A model generated the notes under the pieces. It was not told where the DNA came from. It saw only the letters and a list, made by a program, of their open reading frames with translations, and did not search any database. This document shows positions 22,787 to 30,951 of a stretch of DNA of 63,028 nucleotides, one piece after another (the first letter of the stretch is position 1; every line of letters starts with the position of its first letter). The translations under genes and the position numbers were made by a program. Origin of the DNA: an uncultured Lachnospiraceae bacterium (GTDB lineage Bacteria > Bacillota > Clostridia > Lachnospirales > Lachnospiraceae); contig CANQUG010000012.1 of NCBI GenBank assembly GCA_947626985.1, positions 1 to 63,028 on the forward strand. The letters are read 5' to 3'.

Positions 22787-23986
22787 TTATTCGGTATATT
22801 TTTTCGCCAGGCCGCCTTCCGCCGTTTCCCGGTAAATAACTTTCAGATCCTTTCCCGTTTCGTACATGGTATCCACGATCATATCAAAACTGATCTTTCT
22901 GGAATCTGCCAGAAAATCCGCCAGATTTACCGCGTTCAGCGCCCGCATGGCCGCGATGGCATTGCGCTCGATGCAGGGAATCTGCACCAGCCCCAGGATG
23001 GGATCGCAGGTGAGCCCCAGATGATGTTCGATGGAAATTTCCGCCGCATATTCGATCTGGTCCAGGTTCAGTTCATAAAGCTCCGCGGCGGCAGCGGCGG
23101 CCATGGAACAGGCTGTGCCGATTTCCGCCTGACAGCCGCATTCCGCTCCGCTGATGGAGGCGTTGGTCTTGATGAGATTTCCGATGATTCCCGCCGCTGC
23201 CAGGGCGTGGATGATCTGCGTGTCGGAAAATCCGCGTTTTTTCTGCAGGAACTTCAGAACCGCGGGAACGACTCCGCAGGCCCCGCAGGTGGGAGCGGTG
23301 ACGATTTTCCCGCCGGATGCGTTCTGTTCGCTTACCGCGTAGGCATAAGCGCATATGAGCCGGTTGGTTTTGGTTTCTTCGCTTTCATCGATGTGGCGCT
23401 GACGGAAGAGGTACCGGGCTTTCCGCCGGGTGCCGATGCCGCCCTGAAGCACGCCCTCCGCCTGCAGTCCTTCCTGAATGGAGGCCTGCATGATCTCCCA
23501 GATTTCGGAGAGGTAATCCCAGATCTCCTTCCCCTCGCATTCCTCCACGTACTGCCAGAGCCGGATATCCCGGCTGTAGCAGTATTCAGAAATCCGGCTG
23601 TAGGAGTTAAAAGCGTACACATCTTCATGTTCTGCCGCTTTTTCCCCCTCCGCCAGAATCTCGCCGCCTCCGATGCTGTAAAAGCGCTTGCGCACCGGCT
23701 CCTTCCCCTCATAGAAGGCGAGAAAATCCATGGTGTTGGGGTGGACCTTGGCGGGACTTTCCAGATCCGCGATGATTTCGCAGGGCCTGCCGGCGAATGC
23801 TTCCAGCAGAACACGGTCTGTCATGTGGCCTTTTCCGGTTTTGGCCAGAGAACCATACAAAATCACCTGATAATTGTCTGCCGAGGGATGTTCTCTGAGA
23901 AATTGTCCGGCGGCCGCGAAGGGTCCCATGGTGTGTGACGAGGACGGACCTTTTCCTATTCTGTATAAATATCTTAACGACTGCAT
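22787..23986 (-). CDS. sdaA: L-serine ammonia-lyase (L-serine dehydratase), single chain
   Basis: Iron-sulfur enzyme deaminating L-serine to pyruvate and ammonia. 399 residues: an N-terminal beta domain (GKGPSSSHTMGP near the start, typical of SdaA/SdaAB), and an alpha domain with the cluster cysteines in PTCGACGVVP, GAECGCQAEIG and CDPILGLVQIPC. ATG 23986 is chosen because the family start (MQSLRYLYRIGKGPSSSHT) begins there; an in-frame start 30 codons upstream adds nonfamily sequence. Monocistronic, with a possible promoter at 24027-24055. Confidence 0.92.
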   Translation of the reverse strand: MQSLRYLYRIGKGPSSSHTMGPFAAAGQFLREHPSADNYQVILYGSLAKTGKGHMTDRVLLEAFAGRPCEIIADLESPAKVHPNTMDFLAFYEGKEPVRKRFYSIGGGEILAEGEKAAEHEDVYAFNSYSRISEYCYSRDIRLWQYVEECEGKEIWDYLSEIWEIMQASIQEGLQAEGVLQGGIGTRRKARYLFRQRHIDESEETKTNRLICAYAYAVSEQNASGGKIVTAPTCGACGVVPAVLKFLQKKRGFSDTQIIHALAAAGIIGNLIKTNASISGAECGCQAEIGTACSMAAAAAAELYELNLDQIEYAAEISIEHHLGLTCDPILGLVQIPCIERNAIAAMRALNAVNLADFLADSRKISFDMIVDTMYETGKDLKVIYRETAEGGLAKKYTE

Positions 23987-24026
23987 ATTTCCGTACCTTT
24001 CTGAACTTTTTTCAAATACTACAGAC

Positions 24027-24055
24027 AACTTATCATAAATTTCATTTGATTTCAA
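24027..24055 (-). promoter_or_regulatory. Possible promoter of the L-serine dehydratase gene
   Basis: Minus strand TTGAAA (24055-24050), 17-bp spacer, TAAGTT (24032-24027). Moderate match to consensus, 40 bases before the start. Confidence 0.45.
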
Positions 24056-24140
24056 CGATAATCCCGGAAAGAACAATAAACTCCTTCTTCTTCCGGCATC
24101 AGCTTTCGATCCTCCCCGGCCGAAAGCTGCGTCTATCGGA

Positions 24141-25952
24141 TTACTTTTTCGTATAATACTGCGCCTGGGCGGTCCAGAGCTCGCTGTATTTTCCCTCAGC
24201 GGCGATCAGCTCCTCGTGGCGGCCTGTCTGGACGATCCTGCCCTCATGGAAGACGGCGATCTTGTCGCAGAAGCGGCAGGAGGCCAGGCGATGGCTGATG
24301 TAGACGGCGGTCCTGTCTCCGGCAATAGAGTTAAAGCGGCTGTATACCTCGTACTCCGACACCGGATCCAGGGCGGCGGTGGGCTCGTCCAGCACGATGA
24401 AAGGCGCGTCCTTGTAAAGCGCCCTGGCCAGGGCGATCTTCTGGGCCTCCCCGCCGGAGATCTCCACGCCATCCTTGTCAAAATCCTTGTAAAGCGGCGT
24501 GTCCAGGCCCTGGGGCATGGCTGCTTCTCGTCTGTCAAACCCGGCGCGTTTCAGGCAGTCTTCCACTCGTGCCCGGTCATAATCCGTGCCCGCCGCCACA
24601 TTCTGCCCCAGGCTGACGGCGAAGAGCCGGAAGTCCTGGAATACTACGGAGAAGAGGGACATGTACTCGTCGTAGTCGTACTTGCGGATATCCACGCCGT
24701 TTAATAAAATTTCCCCCTCCGTGGGGTCGTAGAGCCGGCAGAGGAGCTTTATGAAGGTGGTCTTTCCCGAGCCGTTCATGCCCACCACCGCCAGCTTTTC
24801 CCCCACCTTGAACCTGATGCTGACGTGTCTCAGCGCCCAGGCGTCTGTGCGGGGGTAGCGGAAGGACACGTCGCGAAACTCCACATCATACTCGTTGTCA
24901 TCCCGCTTCTCCACGGTGAGGGATCCCCGGTACATGACGTTGGGAATGTCAAAGTAGGAAAAGTAGCGCTTTAAATACCGGTTGTTCACCAGAACCATCT
25001 GCACGGTGGCGGCAAGGCCGGAGACGGCGGCGATGAGCAGGGTAAGGCAGGAGACATACTGAGCGATGGAGCCCACGGACACTCCGCCCCGGAGGGAGGC
25101 GAAGATCAGTACCATGTAAACGCCCAACCGGAGGGCGAAGCTGAATGCCTCTCCGATGGAATTGAAAAGGCTGCAGAGCACGTTCGTCTCCAGCTCCAGG
25201 CTGCAGACGCCGCGCTGAAACGCCTCAGTTCTCCTGATGATCCCCTCTGCCATGCCGTACAGCCGGATATCCTTGCCCGAGGAGTACTCCGATTCGTAGG
25301 CGTTCAGACGCGTCATCGTCATGTTCAGATCCACGGCTTTCTCAAACAGGGAGTTTTTGAGCTTCTCCGCTTTCGCTTTGAAAAACGTGCCTGCCAGGAT
25401 CGTCAGGACCAGACCGGCTGCAAGGGCAAACTTCATCCACGCGGGTATGCTCCCAATCTGGAAAAAGGAGGCGGTCAGGGAGACGCTTGCCGCGATTTGG
25501 ACGGCGTATTGAATGAGCGCGGCCATCTGGCCGCGGAGGTTCCAGTAGTTGAAACCGGTGGTAGTCTCCTGCTTGATTCTCTCGCACAGGAGCGCCACGT
25601 CCCGGTCCTCAATGGAGGAGTACGCCATATCCATAGCCTTTTCGGCGTACTTCCAGCTGGCGCTGCAGCTGAACGCCTCTGTTGCCGCGCCTGCCCGTTC
25701 CTGAACGCAGGAGCGGACGAGCTGCAGGAGAAACGTGAGTCCCACGGTGAGTCCGGCACACAGCGCCAGCGTAAAGGCGGGCCGGCCAGCGGCCAGACCG
25801 TCGATGAGCCGCGCCGAGAAGTAAATCGGCACGTAGGGTGCGATGGCCGTAATGACGGCCTGGAGTACAGTGCAGACCGTGAAAGCCCGGCTCAGCTCCC
25901 AGAGAAGTCCTATTCCCCTTTTGAAAACGCGGAAGTGTTCTGAAAGTTTCAT
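24141..25952 (-). CDS. ABC exporter half-transporter (permease plus ATPase), second of pair
   Basis: 603 residues: about six membrane helices (1-~310), then an ATPase with Walker A GMNGSGKT, signature ISGGEAQK, Walker B IVLDEPTAALD and the H-loop YISHRLA. All catalytic motifs are canonical. Its start overlaps the preceding ABC gene by 4 bp (ATGA), which supports a heterodimeric exporter. No peptidase (C39) domain is present. Genes upstream encode a LytTR regulator and GHKL kinase, so export of or response to a peptide or antimicrobial is plausible; the substrate is unknown. Confidence 0.9.
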   Translation of the reverse strand: MKLSEHFRVFKRGIGLLWELSRAFTVCTVLQAVITAIAPYVPIYFSARLIDGLAAGRPAFTLALCAGLTVGLTFLLQLVRSCVQERAGAATEAFSCSASWKYAEKAMDMAYSSIEDRDVALLCERIKQETTTGFNYWNLRGQMAALIQYAVQIAASVSLTASFFQIGSIPAWMKFALAAGLVLTILAGTFFKAKAEKLKNSLFEKAVDLNMTMTRLNAYESEYSSGKDIRLYGMAEGIIRRTEAFQRGVCSLELETNVLCSLFNSIGEAFSFALRLGVYMVLIFASLRGGVSVGSIAQYVSCLTLLIAAVSGLAATVQMVLVNNRYLKRYFSYFDIPNVMYRGSLTVEKRDDNEYDVEFRDVSFRYPRTDAWALRHVSIRFKVGEKLAVVGMNGSGKTTFIKLLCRLYDPTEGEILLNGVDIRKYDYDEYMSLFSVVFQDFRLFAVSLGQNVAAGTDYDRARVEDCLKRAGFDRREAAMPQGLDTPLYKDFDKDGVEISGGEAQKIALARALYKDAPFIVLDEPTAALDPVSEYEVYSRFNSIAGDRTAVYISHRLASCRFCDKIAVFHEGRIVQTGRHEELIAAEGKYSELWTAQAQYYTKK

Positions 25953-27793
25953 GATTCTTCGCCTCCCTCGCAGTCGTCCCGGTACCAGCAGCTTTGGATC
26001 TCGTAAAGGCGGCTGTACTCACCCTTCAGGGCGATAAGCTGTGCGTGGGTCCCCTGCTCGGCTATCCGCCCGTGGTCGAGAAAAAGTATCCTGTCGCAAA
26101 ACTGTGTGGACGCCAGACGGTGAGAGATAAAAAGGGAAGTCTTGCCCGCCGTCATGGCGTTGTACTGCAGGTAGATCTCATTCTCCGCAATGGGGTCCAG
26201 AGCCGCCGTGGGCTCGTCCAGGATCAGAATGGGCGCTTCTTTGTATATCGCCCGTGCCAGCATCAGTTTTTGCTTTTCCCCGCCGGAGAGCTCCGTCCCG
26301 TCTTTGCTTATTTGCCTATCAAGCACGGTGTCCATGCCGCGTGGAAGGGAATCAGGCTTATCCCCCAGCCCCGCGAGCCGCAGACAATTCTCCGCCCGTG
26401 CAATGTCCCCGGAGCCGTCCAGTCTGCAGGTGACGGTCTCCGCCAGGGAGAAGGGACCCGTGCGGACATCCTGAAAGACAGGGGAGAGAAGCTTATAATA
26501 TTCCTCCCGCCTGAAATCCCGAATGGGCACGCCGTCGATCCGTATCTCCCCGGAGGTGGGGGCGTAGAGGCCGCAAAGGAGTTTTACCAGGGTGGTTTTT
26601 CCCGCGCCGTTCAGGCCCACAAGGGCAACCTTTTCGCCGGGGGCCATAGTCAGGCACAAATCGTGAATCGTGTCCTGCTCTGCCCCGTCGTACCGGAAGG
26701 ACACGTGGTCGAAGACAATTTCCGGTGTGCGGTTCAGAAAACCGTCGGCATTGAGTTCCCCGTCAGGCATGTCGTCGGGCAGATCCAGATACTCCCGGAA
26801 ATCGCTGAGGAAGAGGGAGCCATTTCCCAGATTGTTCCAGCCGGTGATGATGTTTCCCACATAGTCGGCAAAGGAGGATATGGCGGCAAAATAGAGTACG
26901 AACTGTTCTACTGTCACCTCGCCCCTGAGCGCCCGGGCAATCAGCAGCGCATAGGCTGCCCCGTCGCGGATGAGGAGCATAAGCAAATTCGCAAGGCGCG
27001 AAAGGAACTGACGTATGTTCATTTTCTCAGCCCAGGAGAGGTCCGTTTTGAGGAGATCCCGGCAGACTTCCCGGAACCACCCGGCCATGCCGTAGACGCG
27101 TATGTCCTTGTAGGAGGCGAATTCCGCCGGTTTAGAGAGGATGTAGTCAAGCTTCCGCTCGTTGTCGGCTCTGGATGCCCGAGTGCCGTACTCCCATTTT
27201 CTGTATGCTCGTTCGGCAAGGATGTTCACTGCCGGGGCCAGCGTTATCAGCACTGTCAGCCAGGGGTTCACAAAGGAGATTACCGACCCGAAGAGGGCGC
27301 AGCACAGCAGGTTTTCAGTCAGCGTCAGCGCAAAACGCGGTGCGTCGCTCAAGGGCTGAACGCCGTTCCACATCCAGGTGGCCTTTTCCGCCCTGCCGTA
27401 CATGTCCCGGGTCTCTTTTTTCTCATAGGTCTGGAAAAAGCTGGTCATGGACTTCCGGATTAGTTCCCGGCCTCTGGAAAAACGGTAGAACTGAAGTTTC
27501 ACCCCCAGCGCCGCCCCGCAGATATCCCGAATCACTGTGGCAACCAGCATGGCGAGCATCATCACCCCCACGGCCATCGCCGCGTCCCGGAGGTCAGCCC
27601 CGGCTGTGACCTTTCCCACTGCCAGGGCGGGCAGCCGTACCTGACTCCATGCCAGGAACACCGTAAGCGGCAGTTCCAAAAGCATCAGCAGGAGAGACAC
27701 CGGCGCGTCCTTCACCATTCCCCGGATGCTCCACAGGGCGTTGCTCAGCACCGATTTATACGGTTTCCTGTTTGGATCCTTTTCGTATTCCAA
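25949..27793 (-). CDS. ABC exporter half-transporter (permease plus ATPase), first of pair
   Basis: 614 residues with an N-terminal membrane domain (first helix around residues 30-50, VSLLLMLLELPLTVFLAW) and an ATPase with Walker A GLNGAGKT, signature LSGGEKQK, Walker B LILDEPTAALD and ISHRLAST. The start is TTG 27793, 9 bases after AAGGAG. It partners the overlapping downstream half-transporter. A terminator-like hairpin separates it from the kinase gene, so the exporter pair may have separate or attenuated expression. Confidence 0.9.
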   Translation of the reverse strand: MEYEKDPNRKPYKSVLSNALWSIRGMVKDAPVSLLLMLLELPLTVFLAWSQVRLPALAVGKVTAGADLRDAAMAVGVMMLAMLVATVIRDICGAALGVKLQFYRFSRGRELIRKSMTSFFQTYEKKETRDMYGRAEKATWMWNGVQPLSDAPRFALTLTENLLCCALFGSVISFVNPWLTVLITLAPAVNILAERAYRKWEYGTRASRADNERKLDYILSKPAEFASYKDIRVYGMAGWFREVCRDLLKTDLSWAEKMNIRQFLSRLANLLMLLIRDGAAYALLIARALRGEVTVEQFVLYFAAISSFADYVGNIITGWNNLGNGSLFLSDFREYLDLPDDMPDGELNADGFLNRTPEIVFDHVSFRYDGAEQDTIHDLCLTMAPGEKVALVGLNGAGKTTLVKLLCGLYAPTSGEIRIDGVPIRDFRREEYYKLLSPVFQDVRTGPFSLAETVTCRLDGSGDIARAENCLRLAGLGDKPDSLPRGMDTVLDRQISKDGTELSGGEKQKLMLARAIYKEAPILILDEPTAALDPIAENEIYLQYNAMTAGKTSLFISHRLASTQFCDRILFLDHGRIAEQGTHAQLIALKGEYSRLYEIQSCWYRDDCEGGEES

Positions 27794-27834
27794 TGTTTTT
27801 CACTCCTTTCGCGCTCAACATAGCACTCAGTCCA

Positions 27835-27882
27835 TGAAAAAAGAAAATTCGTGCACCAAACGCTGCCGTCCGTGCACGAATT
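27835..27882 (-). terminator. Terminator-like hairpin between kinase and exporter genes
   Basis: Perfect 11-bp inverted repeat AATTCGTGCAC/GTGCACGAATT (27846-27856 and 27872-27882). On the minus strand it is followed by TTTCTTTTTTC, the layout of an intrinsic terminator or attenuator inside the regulator-exporter gene set. Confidence 0.7.
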
Positions 27883-27888
27883 GCAGTT

Positions 27889-28539
27889 TTACGGGAGGGC
27901 CGGAACGAGAAACTCGGAGGTGAATGCCCCGTCCTCGCTGTTGTACTTCACCCAGCCGCCGTGTTCCTTTATGATTGCCTCCGCCCGGCGAAGGCCGAAG
28001 CCGTGAACGCCGGACTTGCCGGTTCTGAAAAGGCTGCCCGTCTTCTTCTGCTTTGCCCCGGCGGAGTTGAGCATGGAGAAGTAGAGCATCTTGCCTTTTA
28101 TGCCGATGTAAATCCGGATAAACCTCTCCCCCGCCGCGCCGTGACAAGCCTCGATCGCGTTGTCCAGCAGGTTTCCCACGACGATAGAAAGCTCCAGATC
28201 ACTGACCGTCAGCCCGTCCGGCACGCTGGCCTTTACCGTGACGGCCGCGCCTTCCGCTTTAGCCTGGGCGATTTTGGCGGAGAGAATGGCGTCCAGAGAC
28301 ACGTTGCCGGTTTTGAGCAGGGTATCCACATTCATGAGCTGCTCGTCCAGGCTTGAAATATACTCCCGGGCCCGGTCGACGTCGCCGGAATCCAGATACC
28401 CCTTAAGGGTCTGCAGGTGGTTGTGGAAATCGTGCTTGTAGCTGCGCATCTCCCGGTGGATGCTCCGCACTTCCTCCAGATGCCGCCGGGACTGCTCCGT
28501 CTGGTACTCTGCCAGCTTTAAGTATGTGCGCTTTAACAT
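27889..28539 (-). CDS. Soluble GHKL-type sensor histidine kinase
   Basis: 216 residues with no membrane span. An N-terminal helix leads into the phosphorylation box YKHDFHNHLQ (His36 as the likely phospho-acceptor), followed by a GHKL ATPase domain with the N-box NLLDNAIEA and the G-box GFGLRRAEAI. AgrC/ComD-like kinases normally carry 5-7 membrane helices before this point, so this one is either truncated or receives its signal in the cytosol. ATG 28539 is 1 base after the stop of the regulator gene, so the two are translationally coupled. Confidence 0.85.
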   Translation of the reverse strand: MLKRTYLKLAEYQTEQSRRHLEEVRSIHREMRSYKHDFHNHLQTLKGYLDSGDVDRAREYISSLDEQLMNVDTLLKTGNVSLDAILSAKIAQAKAEGAAVTVKASVPDGLTVSDLELSIVVGNLLDNAIEACHGAAGERFIRIYIGIKGKMLYFSMLNSAGAKQKKTGSLFRTGKSGVHGFGLRRAEAIIKEHGGWVKYNSEDGAFTSEFLVPALP

Positions 28540-28540
28540 T

Positions 28541-29242
28541 TTAATTCCTCTCTATGAACGCCCGGTTGATCCCGTCGTACTTCCCGCGGGCCAGGGGAAT
28601 TTCCGCCCCGCCCGCCAGCCTCACCGCCGTCCGCGAAATACGCTCCACGGCCTTCAAATTGACGAGATAGGAGCGGTGCGCCCGGTAAAAATCAGGACTC
28701 AGCTTTTCGGAGAAAGCAGTTATGCTCTCCTTAATCCGATAGACGCCGGACTTTGTGTGTATTTCCAGGTAATGGGCGAAGGCTTCCGCATAGAGGATAT
28801 CCGTCTCCGGCAGCTTCACCGTTATTCCATCGCAGCTGATGAGCACCGAGGGCGGCTCTGCGGCCAGCCTCGCCGCCGCCCGGTCCAGCACCGAAAAGAG
28901 CTTCTGTTCCGCAACTGGCTTTACGAGATAGTGAAGCGCGTCCACCTCGTACCCCTCGGCGATGAACTCAAAGTGGGAGGTGATGAATACGATCTCGGCC
29001 CGTCCCCCTTCCGCTCTCACCCGCTTTGCAAGGTCGATGCCGGATATGTCCCGCATCTCCACGTCCAGCAGGAGGATGTGGTAATTCCTGTCGCCTGCGT
29101 ATTGAAACAGGAAGCTCTCCGCGGACGGATATTCCGACACCTGAACTCTGTGCCCTGCCGCCTCGGCCCATCGGCGCACCATACCGGCGATACTCTCCCG
29201 GTCCGCGTTTGAATCATCGCAAATTGCTGCCCTATAATCCAT
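28541..29242 (-). CDS. LytTR-family response regulator
   Basis: 233 residues: an N-terminal receiver domain (acidic pair CDD near the start, phospho-Asp in ILLLDVEM, Lys in LVKPV) and a C-terminal LytTR DNA-binding domain (FYRAHRSYLVNL). LytTR regulators bind paired direct repeats upstream of targets, often for bacteriocin, peptide or adhesion genes. It has a GAGGAGG ribosome site. It lies directly upstream of its kinase and 28 bp downstream of the LysR gene on the same strand. Confidence 0.92.
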   Translation of the reverse strand: MDYRAAICDDSNADRESIAGMVRRWAEAAGHRVQVSEYPSAESFLFQYAGDRNYHILLLDVEMRDISGIDLAKRVRAEGGRAEIVFITSHFEFIAEGYEVDALHYLVKPVAEQKLFSVLDRAAARLAAEPPSVLISCDGITVKLPETDILYAEAFAHYLEIHTKSGVYRIKESITAFSEKLSPDFYRAHRSYLVNLKAVERISRTAVRLAGGAEIPLARGKYDGINRAFIERN

Positions 29243-29270
29243 AACCTCTCTGCCTCCTCATCCGGAATTC

Positions 29271-30149
29271 TTAAATTGTGTAAAGTTTCGGAAGAAGCTC
29301 CTGAATAAAGCCGAGAAAGCACCTGGCGGCGGGCACAGGGCTCATATTGGGGCGGAGAACGATTCCCAGCTGACGGGAATAGGGCGGGTCAAGAGGAAGC
29401 GCCTGAATCTGTCCGGATACGCCGCTGATCATCAGCCGGGAAAGAATGCTCAGTCCCAGATTGTTTGCCACAAGCTGGATCACCGTCAGCTCGTCCTTGG
29501 AGGAAAGCTGAATCCTGGGCTTTACGCCGGAGGACTCCAGGGCGAAGTAGACGTCGTAGTCCGTGTTGGTGGACATGATGAAGGGCTGGCCGGTGAGATC
29601 GCTGACGGGGTAGGAGGTCTGTGAAGGAGGGCAGAAATTTTTGGGCAGGATGGCCATCAGGGGATCCTCGTACAGGGGAATCCATTTCAGGGATTCCGTG
29701 TGGGAGCGGCTCATGAGTCCGAAATCCGCTCTGCTGTCTGTCACCAGGGATACGATGTCGTCCGCGGTGCCCTCCAGGATCTCCAGCTCAATGCCCGGAT
29801 AATTTTCCCGGAAGGCGTGGATGATGGGCGGCAGCCAGTTCCTGGAAATGCTGGCAAAGCTGGCGATGGTGATGCGGCCGGTCTGGAGGCCGTTGATGGA
29901 CTGGATGGTCTGCTCCAGCACCTCGTTGGCGTCCAGAAGCTGACGCACCAGGGGAAGGATCGTCTCCGCGTCGGAGGTGGGAACAATCCCCTGTCTGGTC
30001 CTCTGGAAGAGAGAAAATCCGATTTCGTCTTCCAGAGTTTTCAGGTTGTGGCTTACGCCTGGCTGGGTATAGCCCATACGCTCGCCGCTTTTTGTGAAAT
30101 TCCGCGTGTCGGCCACGTCTACGAAGAGGGCGTATTTCTTTATATCCAT
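29271..30149 (-). CDS. LysR-family transcriptional regulator
   Basis: 292 residues: an N-terminal winged helix-turn-helix (FTKSGERMGYTQPGVSHNLK) and a substrate-binding effector domain (GRITIASFASISRNWLP at its start). Regulates transcription in response to a small ligand; the ligand is unknown. It has its own promoter at 30316-30344 and a 160-nt structured leader. The same-strand genes that follow are the LytTR pair, so readthrough is possible. The divergent neighbour is the glutaredoxin-like gene. Confidence 0.92.
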   Translation of the reverse strand: MDIKKYALFVDVADTRNFTKSGERMGYTQPGVSHNLKTLEDEIGFSLFQRTRQGIVPTSDAETILPLVRQLLDANEVLEQTIQSINGLQTGRITIASFASISRNWLPPIIHAFRENYPGIELEILEGTADDIVSLVTDSRADFGLMSRSHTESLKWIPLYEDPLMAILPKNFCPPSQTSYPVSDLTGQPFIMSTNTDYDVYFALESSGVKPRIQLSSKDELTVIQLVANNLGLSILSRLMISGVSGQIQALPLDPPYSRQLGIVLRPNMSPVPAARCFLGFIQELLPKLYTI

Positions 30150-30180
30150 GGGCGAATCCTTTCTTATTTTAATTATGTGT

Positions 30181-30313
30181 GTGTCTGCTGATAAGCTGCG
30201 CTATGAGAAACAAAAAAGCTTCTCATAGCCTTCGGAATCATAGATTCCTTGCTGACTTATCAGTTTCGGACAAATGTCTGCTTCGCATCCGCATGTCCGT
30301 CTGCTGATAAGTC
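30181..30313 (-). promoter_or_regulatory. Structured leader of the LysR gene with mutually exclusive hairpins (dispersed leader element, copy 1)
   Basis: GTCTGCTGATAAG occurs twice (30183-30195 and 30299-30311) and its complement CTTATCAG once between (30256-30263), so the middle segment can pair with either flank. The outer pair 30254-30263/30304-30313 (GACTTATCAG/CTGATAAGTC) encloses CGGACA/TGTCCG. Further perfect hairpins are CTATGAGAA/TTCTCATAG (30201-30228) and GGAATCATAGATTCC (30234-30248). The 30254-30321 part recurs upstream of uvrB at 47623-47690. The layout resembles an attenuator or riboswitch; no known class was recognised. Confidence 0.55.
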
Positions 30314-30315
30314 AC

Positions 30316-30344
30316 ATTATAATCCATCATCATAAAAAATACAA
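30316..30344 (-). promoter_or_regulatory. Promoter of the LysR gene
   Basis: Minus strand TTGTAT (30344-30339), 17-bp spacer, TATAAT (30321-30316). Transcription would start at the edge of the leader element. Confidence 0.75.
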
Positions 30345-30388
30345 ATGCCTTCCATTAAATAATAGAATGAGAAAAAGAGCGGGAAGAA

Positions 30389-30418
30389 TTGACAAGCTCC
30401 TTTGCGCAATGGTATAGT
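30389..30418 (+). promoter_or_regulatory. Promoter upstream of the glutaredoxin-like gene
   Basis: TTGACA (30389-30394), 18-bp spacer, TATAGT (30413-30418). The start is expected near 30425, just before a terminator-like hairpin. Confidence 0.8.
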
Positions 30419-30428
30419 AACAGCTGTG

Positions 30429-30460
30429 GCGAAGAAGTCGCTTGCGGCTTCTTCGCTTTT
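30429..30460 (+). terminator. Terminator-like hairpin right after a promoter
   Basis: GCGAAGAAGTCGC (30429-30441) pairs with GCGGCTTCTTCGC (30444-30456, one G-T pair), then TTTT. With the promoter at 30389-30418 it would give a transcript of only ~35 nt unless bypassed, so it is either an attenuator or the end of a tiny RNA. Confidence 0.7.
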
Positions 30461-30573
30461 CTGGTTTTAACGATTTAACAGATTATCCTGCTATTAATTC
30501 ATCAGACCAAAGTACCCGTTAAGGGATTTTTTTGAATGACGGATTCTTACATATAGAAAGAAGGATGACAAAC

Positions 30574-30882
30574 ATGATCAGGGTTTACGGTTCGGATATC
30601 TGCATAGACTGCCGCAATCTGAAGGCGGTTCTGAAATCTCGCGGCATAGAGATGGAATACGTGGATATCACAGAGAATACGGCCAATCTCAGGGCGTTTC
30701 TGTACATCAGGGATCACAGTGAAGCGTTCGCCGCCATCCGGGAGATGGAGGGCGGAGCCATCGGAATTCCATGTTTTTTATCTGAGGAAGGAACTGTGAC
30801 GCTGAGCGTGGATGAGGCATTTTCCTGGATCGGCCAGGAGCCGGTGAGGGAGGAGGAGCTTCCCGAGAAGAGAACGCCGTGA
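30574..30882 (+). CDS. Glutaredoxin-like protein
   Basis: 102 residues with a thioredoxin fold start and a redox-active motif CIDC near residues 9-12, then VLKSRGIEMEYVDI and a GIPCF segment corresponding to the cis-Pro region. Resembles glutaredoxin-related proteins of Clostridia; likely a thiol-disulfide exchange or metal-trafficking protein in the cytosol. ATG 30574 is preferred because AGAAGG lies 9 bases upstream; the ATG at 30565 abuts it. It is followed 69 bases later by an M24 peptidase gene on the same strand. Confidence 0.8.
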   Translation: MIRVYGSDICIDCRNLKAVLKSRGIEMEYVDITENTANLRAFLYIRDHSEAFAAIREMEGGAIGIPCFLSEEGTVTLSVDEAFSWIGQEPVREEELPEKRTP

Positions 30883-30951
30883 CAGTCTGAGGCTGTCCAG
30901 AACAGTGACAGAGCGGCAGAGAAAGTGAAAGCAGAAGAAAAGGGAGAAATC

